64,000 nucleotides of DNA from an uncultured Bacteroidales bacterium (GTDB taxonomy: Bacteria; Bacteroidota; Bacteroidia; Bacteroidales; UBA932), in NCBI GenBank assembly GCA_900318565.1, contig ONLD01000006.1, positions 1 to 64,000 on the forward strand. Direction: 5' to 3'. Positions within the stretch are counted from its first letter, which is position 1. The number at the start of each line of letters is the position of its first letter. This document shows, one piece after another, positions 43,694-52,556 of the stretch. The notes under the pieces were generated by a model. The model did no database searches, was not told the origin of the DNA, and saw only the letters and a program-made list of their open reading frames with translations. The translations under genes and the position numbers were made by a program.

Positions 43694-44302
43694 TTATTTA
43701 GCAAGCTTGAAACCGAGCTGAACGCCCTTTGCATTGGCGAGCATCTGCTGCACGGAAGCGAGGGTGGAGTTGTTGGCCACCTTGTTGACGACCTCGAGCA
43801 CCTTGGAAATGAAGCCCACGAACTTGTCGGCGTCGAAGAGAAGCTGGCAGCCTGTGGAAGTGGTCTTGATGGTACCTACGAGCTTGAAGGTGAAGAGCTT
43901 GGCGAAGTTGATGGTAAGCTTGGAGCCTTCCTTGGTCCAGGTACCGGGCAGGTTGATCTTGCCTGCGTTGAGGGTGAAGGAACCGTCCTCCTTGAAGTTG
44001 AGGGTTGCGGCACCTGCCTTGATGCCGGCCTTTGCGAGGAGATCGTCGCACTTCTTCTCAATGGTGCCGGCGCCTGCGGATGTGGCGAGGCTTGTAAGCA
44101 CGTTTTCAGAGGATGCGCTGATGGCGACGCCCTGATACTTCCAGGAACCCTTGATGTCGAAAGATGCGGCGGAAGAGGTGCCGGTGATCACGTCACCGAC
44201 CTTCTCGGTAGCAACCTTAAGGAAGGAATCGAGCCAGCTCTGGGCTGATGCGGCCGTGGCAGTGAGCACGAGCGCGCTGAGGATAACAAATACTTTTTTC
44301 AT
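43694..44302 (-). CDS. DUF4923 family exported protein
   Basis: A 202-residue protein with signal peptide MKKVFVILSALVLTATAASA and a lipocalin-like beta-rich core (DIKGSWKYQGVAISASS, ATLNFKEDGSFTLNAGK, LPGTWTKEGSKLTINF). It resembles DUF4923 proteins known only from Bacteroidales. Function is unknown. It follows the ThiL-like gene by 15 bp and ends at the shared terminator. Confidence 0.75.
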   Translation of the reverse strand: MKKVFVILSALVLTATAASAQSWLDSFLKVATEKVGDVITGTSSAASFDIKGSWKYQGVAISASSENVLTSLATSAGAGTIEKKCDDLLAKAGIKAGAATLNFKEDGSFTLNAGKINLPGTWTKEGSKLTINFAKLFTFKLVGTIKTTSTGCQLLFDADKFVGFISKVLEVVNKVANNSTLASVQQMLANAKGVQLGFKLAK

Positions 44303-44317
44303 TTTTTTATAAATTGA

Positions 44318-45319
44318 TTAATGGTTGTCTTTTGCGTTCCATCCCGGGGCGGACACGGGATGCTCCAGGCCGTCAGGACTTACAAGTACCGCGCCAACTT
44401 CGCTTTGTGCGAGGTGCCCGATGATGTCAAACGTCTGAAAATCACGGCGGAAAGCCTCAAATTGGGCTATGGGCACGACCAGCAGCACCCGGCAGTCGTC
44501 GCCGCCGTTCATAGCGGCCGACACCGGATCCACGTCCAGCGCCTTCCCTAGCTCGAAGCTGCCGCCTTCGAACGGCACGCGGTCGGCATAGACCTTCACG
44601 CCCAGGCCAGTGTCAGAAACCAGCCGCAGCAGCGCGTCGGCAAGCCCGCGGTCCACGAAATACGACGCAGACGGGGTGATTCCGGCATCCCGCAGCAGAG
44701 AGGGGAGTCCTGCCGGCAGCTCGGGACGCAGGTAGGAGGCCACAAGCATACGGTAGCGCTCCATTTCCTCGTCGGAGCCCTTTGTGCCGGCCTCGAAGCG
44801 GCTCTTTCCGCGCTCAAGCACACGCAGGCCGAAGTAGGCGGCACCGAGCGCTCCGGACACGCACAGCAGGTCCTTGGATGCAGGCGCCGGGGACTGGGCG
44901 ACAGGGGCCTCTCCGGTAGCCGACACACTGATAGTCAGCCCGTTGCGCGAAGGCTGCAAATCCAGACCCACGGAGCTGTAGCCAAACTCGGAAGCGGCCG
45001 CAAGCACGCCTCCCCACAGCTCCTTGATGCGCTCGAAACCCAGCTTAGCCGACACCCCAAGCACCGCTTTCAGCGAACGGGCCTGCGCAAGGCCGGCATA
45101 CAGTTCGCCGGTCACGAGAGCGACGCTCTTGTAGCCGAGGTGCTTGAGAGGGAAATATACCAGGTCGAAATCAATGCCTTCCAGAAGTACGCGGGAGGCC
45201 GTTACAACGCGGGAACCGGCTTCGGGGACGAACGTCCCGGCATCGAAAGGCTTGAAAGCAGAGCCCTCGAAAAGAAGCCTTATCGCCTCACGGCGGCCAA
45301 TTTGTTCAAAATCTTGCAT
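44318..45319 (-). CDS. ThiL/AIR-synthase-fold protein with lost catalytic acids
   Basis: A 333-residue homologue of thiamine-monophosphate kinase: LLEGIDFDLVYFPLKHLGYK and LTISVSATGEAPV match ThiL phrases, and AMNGGDDCRVLLVVP matches GGEDYELLF. The motifs that bind Mg-ATP are damaged. The GDD near the N-terminus reads VPEAGS, TTDLLxEG reads TASRVLLEG, GGDTT reads GLDLQPS, and DxSDGL reads FVDRGL. I therefore expect no kinase activity of the ThiL kind. The frame is intact without stops, so it is maintained, perhaps as a binding protein. Minus-7 box lies 4 nt before its ATG. Confidence 0.7.
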   Translation of the reverse strand: MQDFEQIGRREAIRLLFEGSAFKPFDAGTFVPEAGSRVVTASRVLLEGIDFDLVYFPLKHLGYKSVALVTGELYAGLAQARSLKAVLGVSAKLGFERIKELWGGVLAAASEFGYSSVGLDLQPSRNGLTISVSATGEAPVAQSPAPASKDLLCVSGALGAAYFGLRVLERGKSRFEAGTKGSDEEMERYRMLVASYLRPELPAGLPSLLRDAGITPSASYFVDRGLADALLRLVSDTGLGVKVYADRVPFEGGSFELGKALDVDPVSAAMNGGDDCRVLLVVPIAQFEAFRRDFQTFDIIGHLAQSEVGAVLVSPDGLEHPVSAPGWNAKDNH

Positions 45320-45323
45320 TATG

Positions 45324-45331
45324 CAAATATA
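45324..45331 (-). promoter_or_regulatory. Minus-7 box directly before the ThiL-like gene
   Basis: The minus strand reads TATATTTG, then CATA, then the ATG at 45319. Only 4 nt separate the box from the start codon. Confidence 0.55.
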
Positions 45332-45376
45332 ATATTTTTTTTGACTCCTGCGCTTGACAATCCGGCCCGCGTTGGC

Positions 45377-45384
45377 TATATTTG
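45377..45384 (+). promoter_or_regulatory. Minus-7 box directly before dnaE
   Basis: TATATTTG ends 4 nt before ATG 45389, with TTGAC at 45354-45358 as a possible minus-33 element. It faces away from the similar box of the ThiL-like gene. Confidence 0.6.
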
Positions 45385-45388
45385 CACT

Positions 45389-48300
45389 ATGTCATTTGTC
45401 CATCTGCACGTCCATACGCAATACTCTATTCTTGACGGTCTGACCGACATCAAGAAGCTTTTCGCCCGCGCCCGCGAGCTAAATATGCCTGCCATAGCCA
45501 TTACCGACCACGGCAATATGTACGGGGTCAAGGAGTTCCTGAAGTGGGCCTGGGACAAGTCCAACCTCGGGCCGGACAAGCAGCCCATCGTAAAGCCCCT
45601 GATAGGCTGCGAGGTCTATGTGACGCGCCACTATGACCACCACCTCAAAGACAACGAGCACAAGCACTACTACCACCTCATCCTCCTCGCGAAAAACTAC
45701 AACGGCTACAAGAACCTGATGAAGATCTGCTCTGCGGGCTTCATCGACGGCTTCTACTACAAGCCCCGCGTGACGCACGAAATCATCGAGCAGTACCACG
45801 AAGACCTTATCTGCAGTTCCGCCTGCCTGGCCGGGGAAATCTCCCGCAACATCGTGGCAGGGGACTACGAGGGCGCACGCAAGGCCGCCGAGTGGCACAA
45901 GAAAGTCTTCGGCGAGGACTACTACCTCGAAGTGATGCTGCACAAGACCGAGGTGGAAGGGCTCGCTCCCGAGGCGCTGGACCGCATACTGGAGGTGTAC
46001 CGGCAGCAGAGCATAGCCAACGAAGGCATCTTCCGCCTCGCCTCCGAGCTCGGAATCAAGGTCGTGGCGACCAACGACGCCCACTTCCTGCGCCGCGAAG
46101 ACGGCCCCGTGCACGACAGGCTCATCTGCCTGACGACCAACGCCAACATCAGCGACCCCGGACGCCTGCGCTACACCCAGCAGGAATACATAAAGAGCGA
46201 AGAGGAAATGGCTGCCCTCTTCCCGGATCACCCGGAAGCCCTTGCCAACACGCTCGAAGTCGCAGGCAAGATAGAGGCCTACAAAATCGACCGCCCGCAC
46301 GTGCTGCCGAAATACGAAATCGACCCTGCGTTCCTCTCCGACATCGACGCCAAGCTCGATCAGTACAAGGACATCATCGATGAGGGCCGCTACAGCATCA
46401 CCAAAGACAAGGAAGGCAACGTCACGAGCAAGGAATACCGCGGCGACGAGTTCTGCCGCTCGGTGGCCTACCTCTGCGAGCTGACCTACAGGGGAGCCCG
46501 CAAGCGCTACGGCGATACCCTGAACGAGGAGCAGTCGGAGCGCATCGAGTTCGAACTCAAGACTATCTGCAAGATGGGTTTCCCGGACTACTTCCTCATC
46601 GTGCAGGACTACATCGCCGCTTCCCGGGCCCACGGCTATATGGTCGGCCCCGGACGAGGGTCGGCTGCCGGCTCTGTCGTGGCTTACTGCCTGGGTATCA
46701 CCAACTTGGACCCCATCAAGTACAAGCTCCTGTTCGAGCGTTTCCTCAACCCGGACCGTATCTCGATGCCGGATATCGACGTGGACTTCGAAAACCTGCT
46801 GGACGCCCACGACTACGTGGAGCGCACCTACGGCGAGGACCACGTCTCCCGCGTCATCACCTTCGGCACGATGGCCGCAAAGAGCGCCATCAAGGATGTC
46901 GCGCGCATCAGCGAGGTCAGCATAGACGAATCCAACCGCCTCACGAAGATGGTGCCGGACCGCCTGAGCGAAAAGGTGGAAAAGAAATACCCCTTCAACC
47001 CCAAGCTGGACGAGCTAAAGCCCGGATTCAAGGTGGTCGAAGAAGAGGTGGAAATCGACGGTCAGAAGCAGACCAGGACCTTCCAGAAAGGTATGGAAGA
47101 GGTGGACGTCAAGATTACCCTCGCCAACTGCTACCGCCTTGTGCCGGAGTTCATCAACGAGCTGCAGAACGGCCCCGAAATCAACAAGGAAGTGCTCTTC
47201 TACGCCCAGAAGATGGAAGGCTGCATACGCCAGGTGGGCGTGCACGCCTGCGCCACCATCATCGGCCGAGGCAACCTGACGGACTACATACCTATCTGTC
47301 TGTCAAAGGATAAGGAAACCGGCAAGGACGTCTGGACCTCCCAGTACGACGGCCACTACATCGAAGACGTGGGTATGCTCAAGATGGACTTCCTGGGCCT
47401 CATCACCCTCAGCATCATCCACGAGACCCTGCGCAACATCAAGCAGCGCCACGGCATCGACATCGACATCGAAGCCATCGACATAGCGGACAAGGAGACG
47501 CTTGCGCTCTACGGCCGCGGAGACACCACGGTCGTCTTCCAGTTTGAATCCGAAGGTATGAAAAACTGGCTGCAGCGCCTCAAGCCGGAGAGATTCGAGG
47601 ACCTTATCGCTATGAACGCCCTCTACCGTCCGGGGCCTATGGACTACATTCCCGACTTCGTGGCCCGCAAGCAGGGCCAGCAGAAGATAGAATACGACCT
47701 CCCGGAGATGGAGGAATTCCTGGACGAGACCTACGGCATCACGGTCTATCAGGAGCAGGTGATGCTCCTTTCCCGCAAGCTTGCCGGCTTCACCAAGGGC
47801 GAGGCCGACCGCCTGCGCAAGGCGATGGGAAAGAAGAAGATAGACGAGATGATGGTCCTGAAAGACAAGTTTATGAGCCAGGGGCAGGCCAACGGGCACC
47901 CGGAAAAGACCCTGGACAAGATCTGGAAGGACTGGGAGAAATTCGCCCAGTACGCATTCAACAAGTCGCACGCCACCTGCTACGCCTGGGTCAGCTACCA
48001 GACCGGCTGGCTGAAGTGCCACTACACCGCCGAATTCCTTGCGGCCAACCTCTCCTGCAACCTCTCCAATATGGAGGAAATCAAGAAGATAATGGCCGAC
48101 TGCAAGCTGCACGACATCAAGGTCCTGAGCCCCGACGTCAACGAATCCGAAGCCCGCTTTACCGTCAACAAGGCTGGCAACATCCGCTTCGGCCTCGGCG
48201 GCCTCAAGAGTTTCGGCTCCAACGTGGTGGACGCCATCATCGCGGAAAGGGCGGAAAACGGCCTTTTTGCGGACGTTTACGACTTCGTGGAGAGGATGGC

Positions 48301-49267
48301 CGAGAGGGGAGCCAAAGACTCTAAAAACGTGGTTATAACGGCCAAATCCATAGAAATCCTGGCCCTCGCCGGCGCTTTCGATTCATTCGGCTGCCGCCGC
48401 AGCCAGTTCTTCGCCCCCGGAGAGAGCGGAATGCGCTTCATCGACGAGCTGACCCGCTATATGGACCTCTTCAAGACCGACAAGATGGACAATTCCCTGT
48501 CCCTGTTCGGCGAAGTGGAGGAGCTCAAGCCCCAGCGTCCCGTGATGCCGCCCGCCCCCGAAGAAGAAAACACCCTGGAGCTCCTCCAGGAAGAAAAGAA
48601 CTATGTGGGGATGTATCTGAGCGCCCACCCGCTCGACCGCTATTCCTTTGAAATAGACAACTTTACTACGATTTCAGTGGGTCGTCTGCAGGAAAAGATA
48701 CAGGAAGCCGAGAAGGAAAACAAGAAATACAGCGCCTCGCTGGCTGGCATCGTGACGGACGTCAAGACCATAACCACAAAGACCGGCAAGCCCGGAGCCA
48801 GGGTCGTGCTGGAAGACTACAACGGCCACTACGAATTCGCCCTCTTCGGCAAGGACTACGAGGCGTATATGGCCTATATGAAGCCGCACGAGTACCTCTA
48901 CCTGCAGGGCGAAATCGACGAGCGCTTCTTCCTCAAGCCGGAAGAAAAGGCGCAGGGGAAAACCGCCCCCTACACCTTTAAAATCAAGAAAGTGCTGCTC
49001 CTCGGCAACGTCGCCGAGACCTTCATCTCAGGCTTCACCGTGGATATCGACACGGATATGCTCTCGCCCGCCTTCCGCAAGGACCTCGCGAAGCTCCTCA
49101 AAGACAACCCCGGCAAGATACCCCTGTCCATTATGCTGCACGACAAGGCCACCGGCTACAACCTGGAGTTCCACTCCAAGAAGTATATGGTCGGCGTGAC
49201 CAACGACTTCGCCCAGCGCGTCCGGCACCTCGGAATGCACTACAGCGTGCAGAAAAAAGCCGCCTAG
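45389..49267 (+). CDS. dnaE: DNA polymerase III alpha subunit
   Basis: A 1292-residue replicative polymerase. The start at ATG 45389 gives the classic N-terminal PHP domain (FVHLHVHTQYSILDG); the frame is open 83 codons upstream but through the neighbour gene and promoters. The catalytic palm motif is MPDIDVDFENLLDAHDYV, with GPGRGSAAGSVVAYCL and YQEQVMLLSRKLAGFTKGEA also diagnostic. An OB-fold (SASLAGIVTDVKTITTKTG) is at the C-terminus. PHP histidines are kept, so metal binding and perhaps proofreading are possible. Confidence 0.97.
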   Translation: MSFVHLHVHTQYSILDGLTDIKKLFARARELNMPAIAITDHGNMYGVKEFLKWAWDKSNLGPDKQPIVKPLIGCEVYVTRHYDHHLKDNEHKHYYHLILLAKNYNGYKNLMKICSAGFIDGFYYKPRVTHEIIEQYHEDLICSSACLAGEISRNIVAGDYEGARKAAEWHKKVFGEDYYLEVMLHKTEVEGLAPEALDRILEVYRQQSIANEGIFRLASELGIKVVATNDAHFLRREDGPVHDRLICLTTNANISDPGRLRYTQQEYIKSEEEMAALFPDHPEALANTLEVAGKIEAYKIDRPHVLPKYEIDPAFLSDIDAKLDQYKDIIDEGRYSITKDKEGNVTSKEYRGDEFCRSVAYLCELTYRGARKRYGDTLNEEQSERIEFELKTICKMGFPDYFLIVQDYIAASRAHGYMVGPGRGSAAGSVVAYCLGITNLDPIKYKLLFERFLNPDRISMPDIDVDFENLLDAHDYVERTYGEDHVSRVITFGTMAAKSAIKDVARISEVSIDESNRLTKMVPDRLSEKVEKKYPFNPKLDELKPGFKVVEEEVEIDGQKQTRTFQKGMEEVDVKITLANCYRLVPEFINELQNGPEINKEVLFYAQKMEGCIRQVGVHACATIIGRGNLTDYIPICLSKDKETGKDVWTSQYDGHYIEDVGMLKMDFLGLITLSIIHETLRNIKQRHGIDIDIEAIDIADKETLALYGRGDTTVVFQFESEGMKNWLQRLKPERFEDLIAMNALYRPGPMDYIPDFVARKQGQQKIEYDLPEMEEFLDETYGITVYQEQVMLLSRKLAGFTKGEADRLRKAMGKKKIDEMMVLKDKFMSQGQANGHPEKTLDKIWKDWEKFAQYAFNKSHATCYAWVSYQTGWLKCHYTAEFLAANLSCNLSNMEEIKKIMADCKLHDIKVLSPDVNESEARFTVNKAGNIRFGLGGLKSFGSNVVDAIIAERAENGLFADVYDFVERMAERGAKDSKNVVITAKSIEILALAGAFDSFGCRRSQFFAPGESGMRFIDELTRYMDLFKTDKMDNSLSLFGEVEELKPQRPVMPPAPEEENTLELLQEEKNYVGMYLSAHPLDRYSFEIDNFTTISVGRLQEKIQEAEKENKKYSASLAGIVTDVKTITTKTGKPGARVVLEDYNGHYEFALFGKDYEAYMAYMKPHEYLYLQGEIDERFFLKPEEKAQGKTAPYTFKIKKVLLLGNVAETFISGFTVDIDTDMLSPAFRKDLAKLLKDNPGKIPLSIMLHDKATGYNLEFHSKKYMVGVTNDFAQRVRHLGMHYSVQKKAA

Positions 49268-49281
49268 AGCAGTTCCCGGGG

Positions 49282-50745
49282 CTATTTTAACGCCTCGAAC
49301 TGTTTCTTGAGCCAAACCGGCAATGTGGTGCCATCCACGCAGCCGGCAAGTTTTTCGCGTATATCTGTATTACGCTGATAAATACTGCGCCTGCCTAAAA
49401 TGTCAGGCAGTTCCTTGGGGCGATAGTCTGAAACATACAGGGAGCAAAGTCCGATTTCTTCCGGCGTAAGGCCATAACCTGAAAGCATTGCCACGAATTT
49501 GGGATAAGTCAACGTGCATAGCAAGCCTATCGATTCCAGCATCTTATTGCGTTCTTCCGCAAGCTTGGCTATCTCTTTGCCATTCGGAGCCCGTTTCGTT
49601 CTGCCTTTTGGAGTTAAATAAGGCCGCAGGGCATTGAGGCGAGTCAGCAGCTGGTCTTCCACCTCAGGAGAGACGTCCTGCGCTGAATACAACATATCTT
49701 TGACAAAATCGAACTCCGCCTTTGCTGCAAGAATCTCTTGTTCATACTCTTTTGTTCTCCTCAAGTGCGCGAGGTAAGAAACAGCCGCACCGACTAACAA
49801 TAAGCAGACTAAAGAGATCAAAACAATCCGTATCGCGAGGGACTTCCTTTCCGAACGCTCCGCATCCATTCTTTCCTCCAGGAACTGTATGTCATTATTG
49901 ACCGACAGATAATTGATTCTTTCTACAATTCTTTCGTATTCTTCCTCTTCTCGCATCGCTGCTTTATAGTCACCAAGACCTTGAAGGGCTTCGGATTTCG
50001 TCTTATGGTAATCAGCCCGCTCAAAAGACATTCTGTAATCGTCTTTTATGGCTTCCAGGCACTCCAGTGCCTCTTTATTCTGCCCAAGAAGATTATGGAC
50101 TTTTGCCGAGAGCAGCATATTCGGACACTTGCTTTCCCTGTCGCAACGTTCAAGATAGCGATTGAACACTGCGCTTATTGAATCGGTCTCATTTGGCGAG
50201 ACGGCAATGATCGTCTTCAGTCTGGATGAATAGAAGTCCAATGAAGGGTCTATATTATTGGCAGACATCCACGACGACAGTTTTTCCAGTTCAACATTAG
50301 CCCTGTCTTTTCTTCCGGACATAGAATACAGCATCGCCAGGTCGTAACTGCACTTCAGCCAATAGCTACGGTCCTGCATATCTTCCGCCATAGTGACAGC
50401 CTTCTGCATTTCCCGGATTGCTTTTTCTATTGCAAACTGACGGGTGTACACGTGCGCTTTTCTTGCGTATAATCGCGCTCTATCCTCTTTTGTTGTCGAG
50501 GAGTTTATACAGCGTTCTGCTCGTTGATAAGAGGATAAGGCTCCGATATTGTCGTCCTGGTTTTCCTGGAAATATCCGTTGTAATAATAAGTAAGGAACT
50601 TATTATTGCGGGACTTAGCTTTGTCCTTCAACTGAGATTCTTCAATTGCGGACAAGGCATCATCAGTGACGGCAGGCTCCGGAGCACCGCACCCAAGTGG
50701 CAGCAGCGCCAATGCTGATAGAAATGCGTTTTTAAAACTCATCAT
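49282..50745 (-). CDS. TPR membrane lipoprotein with C-terminal HTH-like segment
   Basis: A 487-residue protein. The start is taken at ATG 50745, which overlaps the upstream stop (ATGA). A lipoprotein-like signal (ALALLPLGC) is followed by TPR helices (NIGALSSYQRAERCINS, AIREMQKAVTMAEDM), one transmembrane helix near residue 310 (IRIVLISLVCLLLVGAAVSY), a coiled coil and a C-terminal helix-turn-helix-like stretch (LTPEEIGLCSLYVSDYRPKE, LPDILGRRSIYQRNT). This is a one-protein sensor-regulator layout common in Bacteroidota. A paralogous C-terminus lies at the right window edge. Confidence 0.72.
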   Translation of the reverse strand: MMSFKNAFLSALALLPLGCGAPEPAVTDDALSAIEESQLKDKAKSRNNKFLTYYYNGYFQENQDDNIGALSSYQRAERCINSSTTKEDRARLYARKAHVYTRQFAIEKAIREMQKAVTMAEDMQDRSYWLKCSYDLAMLYSMSGRKDRANVELEKLSSWMSANNIDPSLDFYSSRLKTIIAVSPNETDSISAVFNRYLERCDRESKCPNMLLSAKVHNLLGQNKEALECLEAIKDDYRMSFERADYHKTKSEALQGLGDYKAAMREEEEYERIVERINYLSVNNDIQFLEERMDAERSERKSLAIRIVLISLVCLLLVGAAVSYLAHLRRTKEYEQEILAAKAEFDFVKDMLYSAQDVSPEVEDQLLTRLNALRPYLTPKGRTKRAPNGKEIAKLAEERNKMLESIGLLCTLTYPKFVAMLSGYGLTPEEIGLCSLYVSDYRPKELPDILGRRSIYQRNTDIREKLAGCVDGTTLPVWLKKQFEALK

Positions 50746-51206
50746 TTGGGCTGGCAATCTTCCCGGTTGATCCTCCTTAAGTATTCATCATACTCCTGCT
50801 CCGTCATAAACGTCTCAAGATATTTAAAGAGTTTCAATTCGTCCCAAGCATACTCTTTAGTCAGCCTTCCGGCCGCCTCTTCTGCTGCTTCCCTCAGGGC
50901 AAGCCCATCTGAAGTATCTTCATCAAAATAAGCTTTGGGCGTCAGCAGTGCGGCCAGAGGCTTGATGACAGCCTTTTCTTCTTTCGTAAGATTCTTCGAG
51001 GCCAAGGTGTTGGCCATTTTTACCCGCCATAAATCACATCGCAGTTCAGGGGTCAAGGCCTGAAACATCTCTACTTGTTCCGGAATCGTTTTGGTCAGTA
51101 TTTCCTCCCTGATAGGAACAATTCCATTCTTTTCGGAGCTTTCAGCACAACTGCCCACGCAAATGACGGCTACGGTCAAAATGTGAATAAAAGATTTGTA
51201 ATTCAT
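50742..51206 (-). CDS. Small lipoprotein of unknown function
   Basis: A 154-residue protein with signal peptide and lipobox (AVICVGSC). The mature part is charged and helical (IPEQVEMFQALTPELRCDLW, EEEA-like LREAAEEAAGRLTKEYAW). I do not recognise the family with confidence. It is translationally coupled to the TPR/HTH protein (ATGA), which suggests a ligand or partner for that sensor. Its minus-7 box is at 51214-51221, 7 nt before the ATG. Confidence 0.65.
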   Translation of the reverse strand: MNYKSFIHILTVAVICVGSCAESSEKNGIVPIREEILTKTIPEQVEMFQALTPELRCDLWRVKMANTLASKNLTKEEKAVIKPLAALLTPKAYFDEDTSDGLALREAAEEAAGRLTKEYAWDELKLFKYLETFMTEQEYDEYLRRINREDCQPK

Positions 51207-51213
51207 ACCTTCG

Positions 51214-51221
51214 CAAATTTA
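51214..51221 (-). promoter_or_regulatory. Minus-7 box before the lipoprotein-TPR/HTH unit
   Basis: The minus strand reads TAAATTTG (TAnnTTTG), ending 7 nt before ATG 51206. Confidence 0.5.
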
Positions 51222-51347
51222 ATAAAGTTTATACAACGGCTCGAGCATCTGTTGTTTCTGCAAAGGTATGAATTTCACCTGGATTTATGATGAAAAAATA
51301 TTTAAATCTATATTATATAAACTGTTGATTATTAATATATTAATAAT

Positions 51348-51800
51348 TCAACATTTACATCGTCGGTTAGCGTCCGCAAGACTATTTGTCTGCTCCAGGA
51401 GAATACCCACGAAGGGCCGGCTCTCGACCTGGGGGTGGGGGATGGTTAGCAGGGGAGTGTTGAGGCGGAGATTGCCGTAGAAAAGAATGTCTATGTCGAT
51501 GATGCGGTCGTGGTAGATGCGGCTGCCGTCGGCCGCGTACTCCGGGGCGTCTTTCCGGCCCATTGCACGCTCAATCCGCTTGCAGAGTTTCAGCACGGAC
51601 TCGGGGCTGCGGCGGCTGGAATACACCACCGTCATATTCAGGAAATTCGGGCCGCTGAAGCCGATGGCCTCGGTCTCCAGGACCTTGGAAGCGCGCAGGC
51701 GGCGGCCGCCGAAGGCCTTATCCAGCCTTTCCAGGGCCTCATCAAGATTCGCCTGCCGGTCTCCCAGATTGGTGCCGAGAAGAAGGGTCAGTTCCCTCAT
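51348..51800 (-). CDS. folK: 2-amino-4-hydroxy-6-hydroxymethyldihydropteridine pyrophosphokinase
   Basis: A 150-residue folate-pathway enzyme that transfers pyrophosphate from ATP to hydroxymethyl-dihydropterin. Motifs are LLLGTNLGDRQANLDEAL, FLNMTVVY, the signature RIIDIDILFYGN and IPHPQVESRPFV. The C-terminal tail is short and Cys/Arg rich. It overlaps the DUF59 gene by 4 bp and is last in the suf operon, an unusual pairing of cofactor genes. Confidence 0.92.
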   Translation of the reverse strand: MRELTLLLGTNLGDRQANLDEALERLDKAFGGRRLRASKVLETEAIGFSGPNFLNMTVVYSSRRSPESVLKLCKRIERAMGRKDAPEYAADGSRIYHDRIIDIDILFYGNLRLNTPLLTIPHPQVESRPFVGILLEQTNSLADANRRCKC

Positions 51801-52153
51801 AGCTCAGGGTCCATACCAAGGGCCACGCGGGCCTCGTCGGAAAGCATACTCTGGTCCCAGACAGGATCGAAAGTCAGTTCGATGTGGCAGTCAGTCACGC
51901 CGGGTGTATTCTCCACATTGTGCTGCACCTCGCCTATCACTTCGTCCGCCATAGGACAGTTGGGAGCCGTGAATGTCATTTTTATGAACACCTGGCGCTC
52001 CTTGTTGATATTCAGCTCGTAAATGAGTCCGAGGTCGTAGATGTTGACAGGAATTTCGGGGTCGTACACCTGCTTGAGAGCAAGTATCACATCGTCGTAA
52101 AGCGGCGCAAGAGCCTTGACGTCTTCGGGCGTCAGCACAGTATCCTCATTCAT
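51797..52153 (-). CDS. DUF59/MIP18-family iron-sulfur assembly protein
   Basis: A 118-residue protein; start taken at ATG 52153 (MNEDTVLTPEDVKALAPL). The core VYDPEIPVNIYDLGLIYELN and MTFTAPNCPMADEVIGEVQH with the conserved Cys is the MIP18/SufT-type domain, a late factor in Fe-S cluster maturation. It overlaps sufE by 8 bp and folK by 4 bp, so it belongs to the suf operon. Confidence 0.88.
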   Translation of the reverse strand: MNEDTVLTPEDVKALAPLYDDVILALKQVYDPEIPVNIYDLGLIYELNINKERQVFIKMTFTAPNCPMADEVIGEVQHNVENTPGVTDCHIELTFDPVWDQSMLSDEARVALGMDPEL

Positions 52154-52556
52154 TTTCAGCAGCTTTGGCGCGGATGGTTGCAATCATAGACACAAGGCCG
52201 TTCGCCCTTGTGGGGGAGAGGTTTTCCTTCAGCCCGAGGGTGTCGAGGAAGGAGAAATCGTCGTCGAGTATCTCTTTCGGGCTGCGGCCGGAATACACGC
52301 TGATGAGCAGCGAAATGATGCCTTTCGTGATGATGGCGTCGCTGTCGGCGGTGAAAATGAGCTTATCCCCGCTCTTCTCGCAGTCGAGCCATACCCTTGA
52401 CTGACAGCCCTTTATCAAGCGGTCGTCGGTCTTCTTCCCCTCGGGAAAGCCTTCCAGAGACTTGCCCAGTTCTATCAGGTATTCGTATTTATCGAGCCAC
52501 TCCTCATAAAGGGAGAAGTCGTCGATTATCTCTTGTTGTTTCTCTTTAAGTGTCAT
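52146..52556 (-). CDS. sufE: SufE-family sulfur acceptor
   Basis: A 136-residue protein; start set at ATG 52556, which overlaps the sufS stop (ATGA), rather than the longer frame antisense-like extension. The acceptor cysteine is in LIKGCQSRVWLDCE, and GRSPKEILDDDF is typical. It takes persulfide from SufS and passes it to the scaffold. SufBCD are not in this window. Confidence 0.92.
   Translation of the reverse strand: MTLKEKQQEIIDDFSLYEEWLDKYEYLIELGKSLEGFPEGKKTDDRLIKGCQSRVWLDCEKSGDKLIFTADSDAIITKGIISLLISVYSGRSPKEILDDDFSFLDTLGLKENLSPTRANGLVSMIATIRAKAAENE

Noticed and set aside
45140..45388. 83-codon N-terminal extension of dnaE
   Set aside because: It overlaps the ThiL-like gene and both promoters, and DnaE starts with the PHP segment at ATG 45389.
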